DNA of 60,525 nucleotides from Acidimicrobiaceae bacterium (lineage in GTDB: Bacteria; Actinomycetota; Acidimicrobiia; Acidimicrobiales; RAAP-2): positions 1 to 60,525 of the forward strand of contig PLSY01000430.1 in NCBI GenBank assembly GCA_003164275.1, read 5' to 3'. A program made the translations under genes and the position numbers. The notes under the pieces were generated by a model. That model did no database searches. It had not been told where the DNA came from and saw only the letters and a program-made list of their open reading frames with translations. Within the stretch, counting starts at the first letter, position 1, and every line of letters starts with the position of its first letter. Shown piece by piece: positions 42,324-50,962 of this stretch.

Positions 42324-43617
42324 GTGAGCATCTCCCCCATGCCACCCATCGCCATCGGCTGCGCACTGCCGTGGGACGCTGACTGCGTCGACCCGATCGC
42401 CGACCTGGCCCGGGCCCGGGCCACCTGCGGTGACACCTTTGTCGTGGACAGCGGTGAGGACCGCTACCTCTTCACGTTTTCTCCGACCGGTGTGGCATCG
42501 TTCTACGCCCTGCCCGAGGAGCGTGCCAGCAAGGGGGTGGCCGACTGGAGAATGCTTCGACGCAAGCTCCCAGACGGGTTGTTCGCCGGGCGCAGGACAC
42601 TTCCTGGCCAACTGTTCGCCCGAGGCGACGTGGCTTCGTACCTCGCCAATGTGGACCGCGCTCTCGATGCGACGGTCGAAGAGCTCGGGGCGGCAGGGTC
42701 TTTTGAGGTCTTCACCCTCACCCGCCGCCTGGGCCACCGGATAGGGCTCGCCTCGTGGGGCGGACCCCAATCCGCCGAGGGCGAGCGGTTCGAGGCCCTG
42801 GTGGCGGCTTTCGACGCCCTTGACGGGTCAGAGTCGTTCGTCCATCCAGATGCCATGGCCGACGTGGCGGGCTCCGGCAAGCGGGCCGAGTACGCGGCCC
42901 GGAGGTCATCGAGACGGCCATCGCCTCCGCGCTCGGGGAATTGGCGGGCACAGAGGGCACTCATCCGCTCTTCACCCGGGTGGCCTCGCGGTGGTCGGAC
43001 GAGTCGCCGCCCGACGCCGCCCGGGGCACGGCCTACGACGTGGCGCTCATCCACGTGGCTTCGATGTCCAATCTCTTCGCCGCCGTCGGCTGGGCATTGG
43101 TGGACCTCTTGGAGCGGCCGGCCGATGCGACACGAGTTCTGAACGGAGACTCCGCCTGGGCCGAGGCATGCGCCCTCGAGTCGATCCGCCTGTCCCAGCG
43201 ATCGATCATGGCCCGATTCGTCGTAGAGCCCGTCGTCCTCGACGTCGGCCCGACCCGCCATGAGGTGGAGCCCGGAGTCACCATCGCCACACTGCTGCCC
43301 CTCACCAACACGTCGGCCGCTCCCGGGCTCGACCGGTGGGACCCTGAACGGTGGAAGGGGCGCAGGTTGGCCGATCCCTCCCAACTGGGGACCGTCGAGC
43401 TCGTCACCGCCTTCGGTCATGGGCGTCACCGCTGCCCGGCCCAGTCATTCTCGCTCTCGGCCATGACCATGGCCATGACTCGTCTGCTCGGACAGTTCTC
43501 CCTTCGCCCCACCTGGCTACAGCGGCCACGGCCAATCGCCGCACAGATCGGCGGGTGGGGCGGGCTTCGGCGCCCTGTCTCGTGCAGTACCAGGCTGTTC
43601 GGCAACCGGCGGTCTGA
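42324..43617 (+). pseudogene. Cytochrome P450 disrupted by two single-base frameshifts
   Basis: Read across two shifts, this is a full-length P450 of about 430 aa. Frame one runs from GTG 42324 (or ATG 42339) to AGSGKRAEYAAR. One base is missing near 42900-42904 (CGGAGG for CGGGAGG), after which EVIETAIASALGELAG continues. The helix-K ExxR motif is ALESIRLSQRS and the heme loop is FGHGRHRCPAQSFSLS with the axial Cys. A second missing base in a G-run near 43553-43560 leads to VGRASAPCLVQYQ and the stop at 43617. Both defects lie in G tracts. It resembles CYP51-like or steroid-type bacterial P450s. Either a pseudogene or a consensus error. Confidence 0.82.
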
Positions 43618-43627
43618 GTCGCCCGAT

Positions 43628-44002
43628 TCAGAGGTCAGGGATCAGCGTGGTGATGCAGAACGGATGGCCAGATGGGTCGAGCATCACCCGCCATGCGTCC
43701 GGGTTCGGTTGCAGGGTGGCCTTCGTGGCCCCAATGGCCATGACGGCAGCCTCTGCGGACGCCAGATCGTCGACCGCCAGCTCCAGGTGGATCTGCTTCG
43801 GCACCTCGTTGCCTGGCCAGTCCGGTGAGCGGTGGTCCGAGACTCGCTGGGTGGTGATCAGGATTCCGCCGCCCTTAAGCGCCACGAAGTCCTCATTCTC
43901 GAAGAACACCTCGAGGTCGAGCATTTCCCGGTAGAAGGCGGCGAGGCCAACAGGGTCAGGACTGTCCAATGACACTGCGGCCAGCCGGGCGATGGCGGTC
44001 AT
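43628..44002 (-). CDS. VOC-superfamily (glyoxalase-like) protein
   Basis: A 124-aa single-domain glyoxalase/bleomycin-resistance-type protein. LAAVSLDSPDPVGLAAFYRE is the first beta-alpha unit. KQIHLELAVDDLASAEAAV has the His and Glu typical of the metal site, and MLDPSGHPFCITT is the characteristic end. This subgroup is often annotated VOC family or glyoxalase-like domain without known substrate. ATG at 44002 is preceded by GATGGGGCC and fits better than 44047. It ends only ten bases from the P450 3' end, convergent. Confidence 0.85.
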   Translation of the reverse strand: MTAIARLAAVSLDSPDPVGLAAFYREMLDLEVFFENEDFVALKGGGILITTQRVSDHRSPDWPGNEVPKQIHLELAVDDLASAEAAVMAIGATKATLQPNPDAWRVMLDPSGHPFCITTLIPDL

Positions 44003-44066
44003 GGCCCCATCTAAACGGATCGCCACTGCACCGGCAAGCATGATCAACGGGATCGAGTGCCACCGG

Positions 44067-44828
44067 TCAGGTGTACAGGATCGAACCCGGGGTGGTCAGC
44101 AACTCCCCCGTCTCCAGCCAGGTCTTGAGCCCCGAAATGATCATCGGCCACCCGCCGTAGATCTGGGAGTCGGCACCCTCTCGCATCTGGTCGTGGATCA
44201 CGGTCAACCTGCACGAGTCCCCCACCGCCTCGATCTCCCACGTCACCCGGGTCGTGCCCTCCGCTTTGGCCTCGTCGCTCCACAGCGCCACCATCGTCTG
44301 GACGAGGCGCCTCGGCGGATCCACTTCCAGGTTGTCGCCCTCCCCGAGGATCATGCCAGCGCCGTTGCCCATCTCGAAGTGCTCTCCTTGCCGGAGAGCA
44401 GAGGTCGGTCGCATGCCGAAGCTGTACTTGCTCCTGATCCCGGGATCGACGATCGCTTCCCAAAGTCGCTCGGGGGTCGTACGCATGTAGATCTCGAACA
44501 CCTTTTCCATGGAACGCTCCAATCGCTGTTTGAGCTCGCTCAGGCCAGCCGACCAGCTCTCTGTGTACTTGTCGATCCACCGGTCATGGATGAGGCGGAT
44601 CGGTACGGGGTTCAGGTAGTGACGCTTCTCCCGACCGAAGCGACGCGAGACGATGAGGCCCGACTCCTCGAGGAGTCCGAGGTGCTTCATGACCCCGAAG
44701 CGGCTCATCGGTACGAGCGACTCCAACTCCGAGAGGGTCTGGCCGTCCCGGGCGAACAGCTCGTCCAAGAGGAATCGCCGGGTCCCGTCAGCCAGCGCCT
44801 TGAACACACGGTCGTCATCGCCCACCAC
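44067..44828 (-). CDS. Fused ArsR regulator - SRPBCC (AHSA1-like) protein
   Basis: A 253-aa two-domain protein. Residues about 5-95 are an ArsR winged helix (FKALADGTRRFLLDELF and LSELESLVPMSRFGVMKHLG). Residues about 100-253 are a START-like SRPBCC domain (VFEIYMRTTPERLWEAIVDP, FEMGNGAGMILGEGDNLEVD, TWEIEAVGDSCRLTVIHDQ). The pair of domains occurs as two adjacent genes at 24.5 kb. Fusion suggests that ligand binding in the SRPBCC cavity directly controls DNA binding. GTG at 44828 or 44825 is the start: it lies right after a consensus promoter, so the transcript is probably leaderless. Confidence 0.85.
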   Translation of the reverse strand: MVGDDDRVFKALADGTRRFLLDELFARDGQTLSELESLVPMSRFGVMKHLGLLEESGLIVSRRFGREKRHYLNPVPIRLIHDRWIDKYTESWSAGLSELKQRLERSMEKVFEIYMRTTPERLWEAIVDPGIRSKYSFGMRPTSALRQGEHFEMGNGAGMILGEGDNLEVDPPRRLVQTMVALWSDEAKAEGTTRVTWEIEAVGDSCRLTVIHDQMREGADSQIYGGWPMIISGLKTWLETGELLTTPGSILYT

Positions 44829-44831
44829 GCC

Positions 44832-44861
44832 ATTATATGTGACCTTATCGTCACCTATCAA
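44832..44861 (-). promoter_or_regulatory. Near-consensus leaderless promoter with operator in the spacer
   Basis: On the minus strand TTGATA (44861-44856) and a perfect TATAAT (44837-44832) are 18 bp apart. The spacer contains GTGAC-N6-GTCAC (44854-44839), a perfect inverted repeat suited to autorepression. The GTG codons at 44828 and 44825 lie four and seven bases after the -10, so transcription should begin at the start codon itself. Confidence 0.75.
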
Positions 44862-44929
44862 GGGGTGGCCGACTCCGGGCCAGCATGGGCAGGTCCACCA
44901 CGGGACGGTAAGCTCGGAGGCCACAGACC

Positions 44930-45415
44930 ATGCCGAATCTCCTGGACAGATGCGCATCGCTCCCCCGCACGGTGGTGCCGGCGGGTGAGCCGGTGATCCA
45001 CCAGGGCCGAAAGCTCGGCTCGCTGTTCGTGCTGGTCGAGGGCGAAGTGACGCTGGAACGTGACGACGTGTCCATCGCCACGCTCTCGGAGCCCGGATCG
45101 ATCTTCGGAGAGATGTCCTCGCTACTCGATCGACCCGCCACAGCCACCGCCCGCGCCACCGTTGATTCCACGTTTCTCGTGGCCAAGGACGGGGCCGCCT
45201 ACCTGGCTGAGCGTCCAGATGTCACGCTCATGGTGGCCCGGGCCCTCGCCATGCGGCTCGATGCCCTGTCCGGGTACGTAGCGGAAGTGAAGCGCCAGTT
45301 CGCCGACCAGGGAGGCCACCTCGGCATCCTCGACGAGGTCATGGCCACCCTGATGCACGACAGTCTGCCCACCGTTCAGCCCGGGTCGGCGCGGATGCCC
45401 GAGTTGGACTACTGA
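44930..45415 (+). CDS. Stand-alone cyclic-nucleotide-binding domain protein
   Basis: A 161-aa protein with one cNMP-binding beta-barrel and no DNA-binding helix-turn-helix or enzyme domain. The phosphate-binding cassette is intact: IFGEMSSLLDRPATATARA with the ribose Glu and phosphate Arg. After the barrel comes a helix (ALAMRLDALSGYVAEVKRQF) and a short tail. It may sense cAMP and act through protein contact. It starts about 100 bp from the divergent ArsR-SRPBCC fusion, so regulation could be shared. Confidence 0.82.
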   Translation: MPNLLDRCASLPRTVVPAGEPVIHQGRKLGSLFVLVEGEVTLERDDVSIATLSEPGSIFGEMSSLLDRPATATARATVDSTFLVAKDGAAYLAERPDVTLMVARALAMRLDALSGYVAEVKRQFADQGGHLGILDEVMATLMHDSLPTVQPGSARMPELDY

Positions 45416-45442
45416 CGACCGCTCCGTCTCCGCCGGCCCTCG

Positions 45443-46168
45443 TCACGTCGGACCCAAGCCGATCATCTCGTAGTCGCCGAGGGCGAACCATTCGGCCGTC
45501 TGGTTGTCCAGGTCGATCACCACATGGGGTGGTTCACCGCCCGGCTGATGGCCCGGGTTGAAGACCCAGGTAGCCCCCAAGCGGTCGGCCCACCCGCCTC
45601 CCTCCACCCATGGGGCTTGGTGGATGTGCCCGCAGAGCACAATGTCGGGCCGGAACCGCTCGATCCACCGGGCCAGGTCCTCGTCGGGGTACTGCCTGGC
45701 ACCCGAGTTGCACAAGCGCGTACCGGCAGGTGGCGAGTGGTACACCCAGATCCAACGGGCTGGACGGCCGATTGCCGCCCGCTCCAACTGCTCGGCCAAG
45801 TCCTCGTTGGTCTTCGGCCCGTCCCACCAGGGGCAGACGGTGAAGCGGACATCCTCGATGTCCACGCTGTCCCCGTCCACAAACAGCTGGCCATGGCCGG
45901 CACGGATGAGCCATTGGGCACGTTGCTCGCCGTCCTCTCCGGGTCCATCGAGATCATGATTGCCCGAGGAGGAGAGCACGACGCTGGCCGCGGCGATGCG
46001 GTCGAGATACTTCGTCACCACCACGATCTGGGCCTCGAGGGGGGTCTGTCCCTGAACCTGGAGGTGGTCACCAGGCAGAACCACCACGTCGAAGTCGGGG
46101 GCCCGTTCCACCAGCCAGTCGAACTGGGCCAGGTGGTAGTGGATGTCGGATGCGCACAGGATCCGCAT
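45443..46168 (-). CDS. Calcineurin-like metallophosphoesterase
   Basis: A 241-aa dinuclear-metal phosphoesterase. All blocks are present: ASDIHYH (Asp8, His10), VVLPGDHLQ, SSGNHDLDG, WVYHSPPAG and LCGHIHQAPW. The family cleaves phosphomono- or diesters, including nucleotides, and specificity is not deducible. It follows the cNMP-binding gene convergently (stops about 30 bp apart), so a cyclic nucleotide substrate is only a speculation. It is divergent from the DJ-1/PfpI gene. Confidence 0.87.
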   Translation of the reverse strand: MRILCASDIHYHLAQFDWLVERAPDFDVVVLPGDHLQVQGQTPLEAQIVVVTKYLDRIAAASVVLSSSGNHDLDGPGEDGEQRAQWLIRAGHGQLFVDGDSVDIEDVRFTVCPWWDGPKTNEDLAEQLERAAIGRPARWIWVYHSPPAGTRLCNSGARQYPDEDLARWIERFRPDIVLCGHIHQAPWVEGGGWADRLGATWVFNPGHQPGGEPPHVVIDLDNQTAEWFALGDYEMIGLGPT

Positions 46169-46373
46169 CAGCCGCCGTCCCGCCGGCGAGCCCCGATGGC
46201 GAGCTGCGACTGACGGGCCATGTCTCCATCATGGCCCAGGGGCGACCGGGCGACGCCCGGCGCCACGTGGCCCCCGGCCCACAGAAACCCCCCATGTCGA
46301 CTGCCGATGCCGAGTGCGGTTATACGCTCGTCGGGGCGCCAGACCGCTGGCGCCGACCCCGTGAGGTGCTGTC

Positions 46374-47117
46374 CTGCGAATCCTGATCCCCCTGCCGGAC
46401 CGAGACTTCGACACCACCGAGGTCGCCGTACCTTGGAAGATCCTGACCGGGTTCGGCCACACCATCACCTTCGCCACCGAAGAAGGGGGTCGGCCGCCGG
46501 CCTGCGATCCCCGCCTCCTCACCGGCGTCATCTTCGGCCGGCTGGGGGCCAGGCCCGAGCCGGCCGAGTTCTACCGATCCATGACCTCCTCGGCCGAGTT
46601 CGAGAAACCCGTCGGCTGGCGCGATCTCGACATCACCTCGTTCGACGGGCTGGTACTGCCAGGAGGCCATGCCCCTGGCATGCGCCAGTACCTCGGGTCG
46701 ACCGAGCTCCAATCCCAGGTGGCCAGGTTCTGGTCACTCAACCGTCCGGTCGGAGCGATCTGTCACGGTGTCCTCGTGCTCGCCCGCACCATCGATCCAG
46801 ACACCGGGAGCAGCGTCATCTCCGACCGTCGGACCACCTGTCTGCCCAAGGTCATGGAGCGCTCGGCCTACCTCGCCACCCGGTGGCGCCTCGGCCCCTA
46901 CTACCGGACGTACCCGGCCTACGTCGAAGACGAGGTGCGGGCGGCCCTCGCCGATCCGGACCAGCTCGAAATCGGGCCCCGCTCGATCCGACGCGGCTCG
47001 AGCGCTGACGACCGGCCAGCATTCGTGGTCGAGGACGGCAACTATCTCTCGGGCCGATGGCCCGGAGACAGCTACCTCTTCGCCCGTCGCTTCCACTCCC
47101 TGCTCGTCGGCCCGTAG
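46374..47117 (+). CDS. DJ-1/PfpI-family type 1 glutamine-amidotransferase-like protein, CTG start
   Basis: A 247-aa protein of the DJ-1/PfpI superfamily. RILIPLPDRDFDTTEVAVPW is the expected first strand, FDGLVLPGGHAPGMRQYL leads to the nucleophile elbow PVGAICHGVLVLAR with the Cys. Related proteins are proteases, chaperones or glyoxalase-III-type enzymes. The only in-frame ATG (46581) would delete the first 69 residues. A stop lies four codons upstream of CTG at 46374, and GAGGTG (46363-46368) is five bases before it. CTG is therefore the best start. Confidence 0.85.
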   Translation: MRILIPLPDRDFDTTEVAVPWKILTGFGHTITFATEEGGRPPACDPRLLTGVIFGRLGARPEPAEFYRSMTSSAEFEKPVGWRDLDITSFDGLVLPGGHAPGMRQYLGSTELQSQVARFWSLNRPVGAICHGVLVLARTIDPDTGSSVISDRRTTCLPKVMERSAYLATRWRLGPYYRTYPAYVEDEVRAALADPDQLEIGPRSIRRGSSADDRPAFVVEDGNYLSGRWPGDSYLFARRFHSLLVGP

Positions 47118-47196
47118 GTCGAACCAGCTGGTACGAGTGGGTCGCGACGCACTGCTTTAGTGTCGTGATCCACGCCTGACGAGAGGCCAGACAGCC

Positions 47197-48234
47197 ATGC
47201 ACATCCCCCTCCCCTTCCACGAAACGACGACCACGCATGCGGTCTCGACCGGCGAGCTGCCGGACGCCGGTGTCATCGAGACGCTCCTCAACGAGATCAA
47301 CGACCGCTACCGCTCCCTCGACGAGGGAAAGGTGGCCGACTACATCCCCCGCCTGGCCGACGTCGACCCGTCGCTGTTCGGGGTCTGCATCGTGGGCGTG
47401 CGGGGACGGAGCTTTGCCGTCGGGGACGCCGACTACGAGTTCTCCCTCCAGAGCGTGTCAAAGCCCTTCGTGTTCGCTCTGGTCTGCGACGCGGTAGGCC
47501 ATGACGTCGCCCGGGAGAAGTTGGGCGCCAACGCCACCGGGCTCGCCTTCAACTCGGTGATGGCCATTGAGATGAACCCCGAGCGGACCATGAACCCAAT
47601 GGTGAACGCGGGGGCGATGGCTACCACCTCCATGGTCCCGGGGGGTTCCGCCGAGGAGAAATGGGAGTTCATCCGCCGAGGCCTGTCTCGGTTCGCCGGA
47701 CGGGAGCTGGAGCTCGACACGCTGGTCTACGAGTCCGAGTCGGCCACCAACCTCCGCAACCAGGGCATCGCCCATCTCTTGGAGAGCTACGAGCGGCTGT
47801 ATGCAGATCCCGAAGAGACGGTGGACGTCTACACCAAGCAGTGCTCACTGCTGGTCACCGCCACCGACCTGGCCGTGATGGGGGCCACGCTGGCGGACGG
47901 GGGGATCAACCCGATAACCGGCGAGCAGGTCATCGAGGCCCACCACTGCAAACATGTCCTGGCGGTCATGGCCACGGCCGGCCTCTACGAGCACTCTGGC
48001 GACTGGATGTACGAGGTCGGCCTGCCCGGCAAGAGCGGGGTGAGCGGCGGGATGGTGACCATCGCTCCCGGCAAAGGCGGTCTCGGGATGTTCTCGCCCC
48101 GTCTCGACGATGCCGGGAACAGCGTGCGGGGCCAGCGGGCGACCCGCTATCTGTCCGAGAAGCTCGGGCTGAACATCTTCGCCTCGAAGCCGATCGGATT
48201 CGGTCCCGCCGTCGCTGAGGCACAAAGGGCGTAG
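47197..48234 (+). CDS. glsA: Glutaminase
   Basis: A 345-aa serine-type glutaminase (beta-lactamase-like fold) releasing ammonia and glutamate from glutamine. The catalytic Ser-x-x-Lys is S86-V-S-K89 in EFSLQSVSKPF. Other signatures are MNPMVNAGAMATTSMV, the Tyr region in VDVYTKQCSLLVTATDLA, and GLPGKSGVSGGMV. Length is slightly above the usual 310 aa because of an N-terminal extension (HIPLPFHETTTTHAV). GAGAGG lies upstream of the ATG. Single gene. Confidence 0.95.
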   Translation: MHIPLPFHETTTTHAVSTGELPDAGVIETLLNEINDRYRSLDEGKVADYIPRLADVDPSLFGVCIVGVRGRSFAVGDADYEFSLQSVSKPFVFALVCDAVGHDVAREKLGANATGLAFNSVMAIEMNPERTMNPMVNAGAMATTSMVPGGSAEEKWEFIRRGLSRFAGRELELDTLVYESESATNLRNQGIAHLLESYERLYADPEETVDVYTKQCSLLVTATDLAVMGATLADGGINPITGEQVIEAHHCKHVLAVMATAGLYEHSGDWMYEVGLPGKSGVSGGMVTIAPGKGGLGMFSPRLDDAGNSVRGQRATRYLSEKLGLNIFASKPIGFGPAVAEAQRA

Positions 48235-48338
48235 GGCCGCCGGCGGGCCAGAGACACCCGCGACGAGCTGGCCCTCATCCCATCCACCCCCTCAGAACTC
48301 CGGTTAAGGAGATCGCCGGGCGGGCCGATAACCCAAGG

Positions 48339-49823
48339 GTGAAGTTCGACCTCACCCGCCCAACGGGCCATCAGCTTCGCGAAGGCCTGATCTCCGGGCT
48401 GATCGCCTGGTCCATCACCGTGCCCATCCTTGTCACGGTGATGATCCTGGATCGGCACCCATTGAATTGGTGGTACATCGGTGGCGCCATCGCCTGCATC
48501 ATCGCGTCCCCGCTGTACGCAGCCTTCTTCGTGGCTGTCACCAAGGTGAGAACGGACGTCGCCACCCAGGCCGGCCTGGTCTTCGTCGTCGTGTGCCTGG
48601 CCCTGCTGGCCATGGGCTTGATCGAGGTTGGCTCATCGAGCCGGCTCGGGATCTACACCCCCGGGGTGCTGGTCGGGGTGATCTTCATCTGCATCATCGG
48701 CGACCGGCGGATGCGGATAGCTATCGACGTCTACGCCATCATCTTGGTCGGAGTGGTCAACGTTCTCGGCGGCCTCCGTGGCTCCAACCTGGTGGCCACC
48801 GAGCTGGTCTACACCTCGACCATCGTGATTATGACCTGGATCACGGCCCGGACCGTGGGCTCGCTCAACGAGCATGTCAACTTCCGACGTGCTGTGGCCT
48901 CCCTCAACGAGGCCTTCGACGACGGTGGTCCGTCCGATACCCCGATGAATGCCGACAACATCCGCCATGCCCTCCAGCGGGGGGTGCCGTTCATCGACGA
49001 CATCGTCCCGGTCCACCGCGTGGCCGTCTTCGCCAGGACGGCCAGGGCCGACCAGATCGCCGCGCTCGCCATCTGGCCGCACCCGGAGACGGACATCTCC
49101 GACCTGGCCGGGCTGCCTCAGGTCGACCAGGCCCTTCGCACCCAGGTAACCGTGGTGGAGGACTCGCACGTGTCCATCCCCATCGGAGCGTGCGCACTCG
49201 GCGAACTGGCGATAGTGGCCGCTGTCCGGGATGCGTCGAACCGGGAGAGGCTCGACGAGCGGGTCGAGCTCATCGCCTCCAGCTTCCGGCGCATGACCAA
49301 TCGGGCCAACCTGGTCAGCGGGCTGCAGGCCGAGAGCCGGATCGACCCCCTCACCGGGCTCGCCAACCGCCGGAGCCTGTTCGAGCGCCTCGAGATCGAG
49401 ATGGAACATGCCCTGCGGGCCGAGGCCCCGCTCAGCCTGGCCATGATCGATCTCGACTTCTTCAAGAAGTACAACGACCGCTACGGGCACGTGGCCGGGG
49501 ACATGCTGTTGCGCTCCATCGCCGCGCTCATGGTCTCCAACATCAGGGGGCAAGACCTCGCCGCCCGCTACGGGGGCGAGGAGTTCTGTCTCGTCCTGCC
49601 GGACACCGACATCGTCGGGGGGCACCATCTCTTGGACAAGCTTCGGTCGGGCGGACGCAACGCCACATCCGACTTCGGTATCACCCTGTCTGCCGGCCTG
49701 ACCAGCTGGGACGGGGTCGAGGACACGGCCTCATTGATCGAACGGGCGGATCACGCCCTCTACCGGGCGAAGGAATCGGGTCGGGACCGGGTGGTGTCGA
49801 TCCAGTCGTTCACCGAGTTCTAG
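48339..49823 (+). CDS. Membrane diguanylate cyclase
   Basis: A 494-aa protein. Residues about 18-180 contain five to six membrane helices, followed by a GAF-like cytoplasmic region (about 190-325), then a GGDEF domain. The signature is GGEEF (412-416), an active variant, with an I-site RGQD five residues upstream. There is no EAL domain. It should synthesise c-di-GMP in response to a membrane or cytoplasmic cue. It starts at GTG 48339. A weak AAGG is too close to be an ideal ribosome site. Convergent with the 59-aa protein gene. Confidence 0.88.
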   Translation: MKFDLTRPTGHQLREGLISGLIAWSITVPILVTVMILDRHPLNWWYIGGAIACIIASPLYAAFFVAVTKVRTDVATQAGLVFVVVCLALLAMGLIEVGSSSRLGIYTPGVLVGVIFICIIGDRRMRIAIDVYAIILVGVVNVLGGLRGSNLVATELVYTSTIVIMTWITARTVGSLNEHVNFRRAVASLNEAFDDGGPSDTPMNADNIRHALQRGVPFIDDIVPVHRVAVFARTARADQIAALAIWPHPETDISDLAGLPQVDQALRTQVTVVEDSHVSIPIGACALGELAIVAAVRDASNRERLDERVELIASSFRRMTNRANLVSGLQAESRIDPLTGLANRRSLFERLEIEMEHALRAEAPLSLAMIDLDFFKKYNDRYGHVAGDMLLRSIAALMVSNIRGQDLAARYGGEEFCLVLPDTDIVGGHHLLDKLRSGGRNATSDFGITLSAGLTSWDGVEDTASLIERADHALYRAKESGRDRVVSIQSFTEF

Positions 49824-49876
49824 GAGCTCCCAACACCGGCCGAGGGCCGCGGGCCGTGTCAGCTCCGGACCTTCGA

Positions 49877-50056
49877 CTAGGGCGAAGGGACGTCTTGGCG
49901 GAGCACCAGATAGACGTTGTCGTCGACGGCGAACGAGTTGATCACCGTGAATCCCTCGGCTGCTGCCGCGTCGAGCTCGGACTCGAGCTCGGCCCTCCGC
50001 TCCGCCACTACGAGGCGACCGCCATGGACCCGGAGCACCCTGTGGGTGGCCGTCAT
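49877..50056 (-). CDS. Small conserved-looking protein coupled to the LmbE gene (59 aa)
   Basis: A 59-aa soluble protein: THRVLRVHGGRLVVAERRAE, helix, then a hydrophobic strand pair (GFTVINSFAVDDNVYLVLRQ). The layout resembles short DUF4177-like proteins (helix plus two strands). Its ATG overlaps the LmbE stop by four bases (ATGA), strong evidence that it is translated. Role unknown; co-expression with a mycothiol-type deacetylase is expected. Confidence 0.6.
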   Translation of the reverse strand: MTATHRVLRVHGGRLVVAERRAELESELDAAAAEGFTVINSFAVDDNVYLVLRQDVPSP

Positions 50057-50895
50057 CGGTCCGCTCCGACCGCGGGTGCCCCCGGGGCGCCGGCTACTCC
50101 GAGGAACAGCTCGGTCTCGAGCGAAGACAGACTGGTCGGACCGCGGTCAGGTCGGAGGCGGATGTACCACTCTCGTCCCCACACGATGGCAAAGACGTCC
50201 TCCGGCATGGCGAGAAAGAAGCTGTCCTCGGCTATCTGGCTCGGATGGGCCATCATGGTCGACCGCTTGGCCTCGATCCACGGAGTGACGTCTACCTCGG
50301 TGGTCAGCCGGGCCGCCGGCTCCCCCATGACATCGATACCGTCGAGCCACCCGGCCGGCGGCTCCCAGTCGAGGTTGTCTATTTGGGAGGCAAGACCCCA
50401 GTAGAAGTCCCGATTTACCGTCGCCATGTAGACGACCGGCGTCTCAGCCAGGTCGGCTGCCCGCAGTCCCACCCGGTGGACCTGGACGTGATCGGGGTGC
50501 CCATAGCCGCCGTGCTCGTCGTAGATGACGACCACGTCAGACGACTCCTCGACCAGGATGCTGGCAAGCTCGCCCGCCGCCTGGTCAACATCGGCCGAGG
50601 CGAAACTCCCCGGCCTCTGGTTGCTCGGCTCATCGGCCATTCCCGAGTCGAGGTAGTCGAGGAACACGAGCCGGGCCACCCCGAGACGTCGGGCCGCCTC
50701 GGCCAACTCCGCCATTCGCCGCTCGGCCAGGGACTCGTCCGCCCCGAGCAGGCCGGCGGGGGTCTCTCCCAGCTCTCCGCGGGTGGCCGAGACCAGCACG
50801 ACCCGGTGGCCCTGCTCGGCCAGGCCGGCCATGGTGCCGCCGGTGAGGATGGCCTCATCGTCGGGATGGGCATGGACAAAGGTGATGGTCGCCAT
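50053..50895 (-). CDS. LmbE/PIG-L-family N-acetylglucosaminyl deacetylase (MshB/Mca-like)
   Basis: A 280-aa zinc deacetylase. The zinc motif AHPDDEAILTGG gives His10, Asp13 and neighbours, and the third ligand is in GYGHPDHVQVHRVG. The family includes MshB (mycothiol biosynthesis) and Mca (mycothiol conjugate amidase). This one lacks the clear Mca C-terminus found in the partial gene at the right edge, so an MshB-like role is the better guess. ATG at 50895 starts directly with the first strand, and the upstream GTG (50925) is not preferred. Confidence 0.87.
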   Translation of the reverse strand: MATITFVHAHPDDEAILTGGTMAGLAEQGHRVVLVSATRGELGETPAGLLGADESLAERRMAELAEAARRLGVARLVFLDYLDSGMADEPSNQRPGSFASADVDQAAGELASILVEESSDVVVIYDEHGGYGHPDHVQVHRVGLRAADLAETPVVYMATVNRDFYWGLASQIDNLDWEPPAGWLDGIDVMGEPAARLTTEVDVTPWIEAKRSTMMAHPSQIAEDSFFLAMPEDVFAIVWGREWYIRLRPDRGPTSLSSLETELFLGVAGAPGAPAVGADR

Positions 50896-50962
50896 CACTC
50901 GGACCCTACCGCCGCGGGGGCGCAAAGCGAATCACGAGCCGGAACATCGCCCTCCTTTGCGG

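Noticed and set aside
43618..43828. Continuation of the P450 heme-domain frame past 43617
   Set aside because: After the second frameshift this frame runs antisense through the VOC gene; the true P450 C-terminus (SAPCLVQY) is in the other frame.
48467..50404. 645-codon plus frame overlapping the diguanylate cyclase gene
   Set aside because: Arg/Pro/Gly-rich shadow of the GGDEF gene in another frame, and antisense to LmbE.
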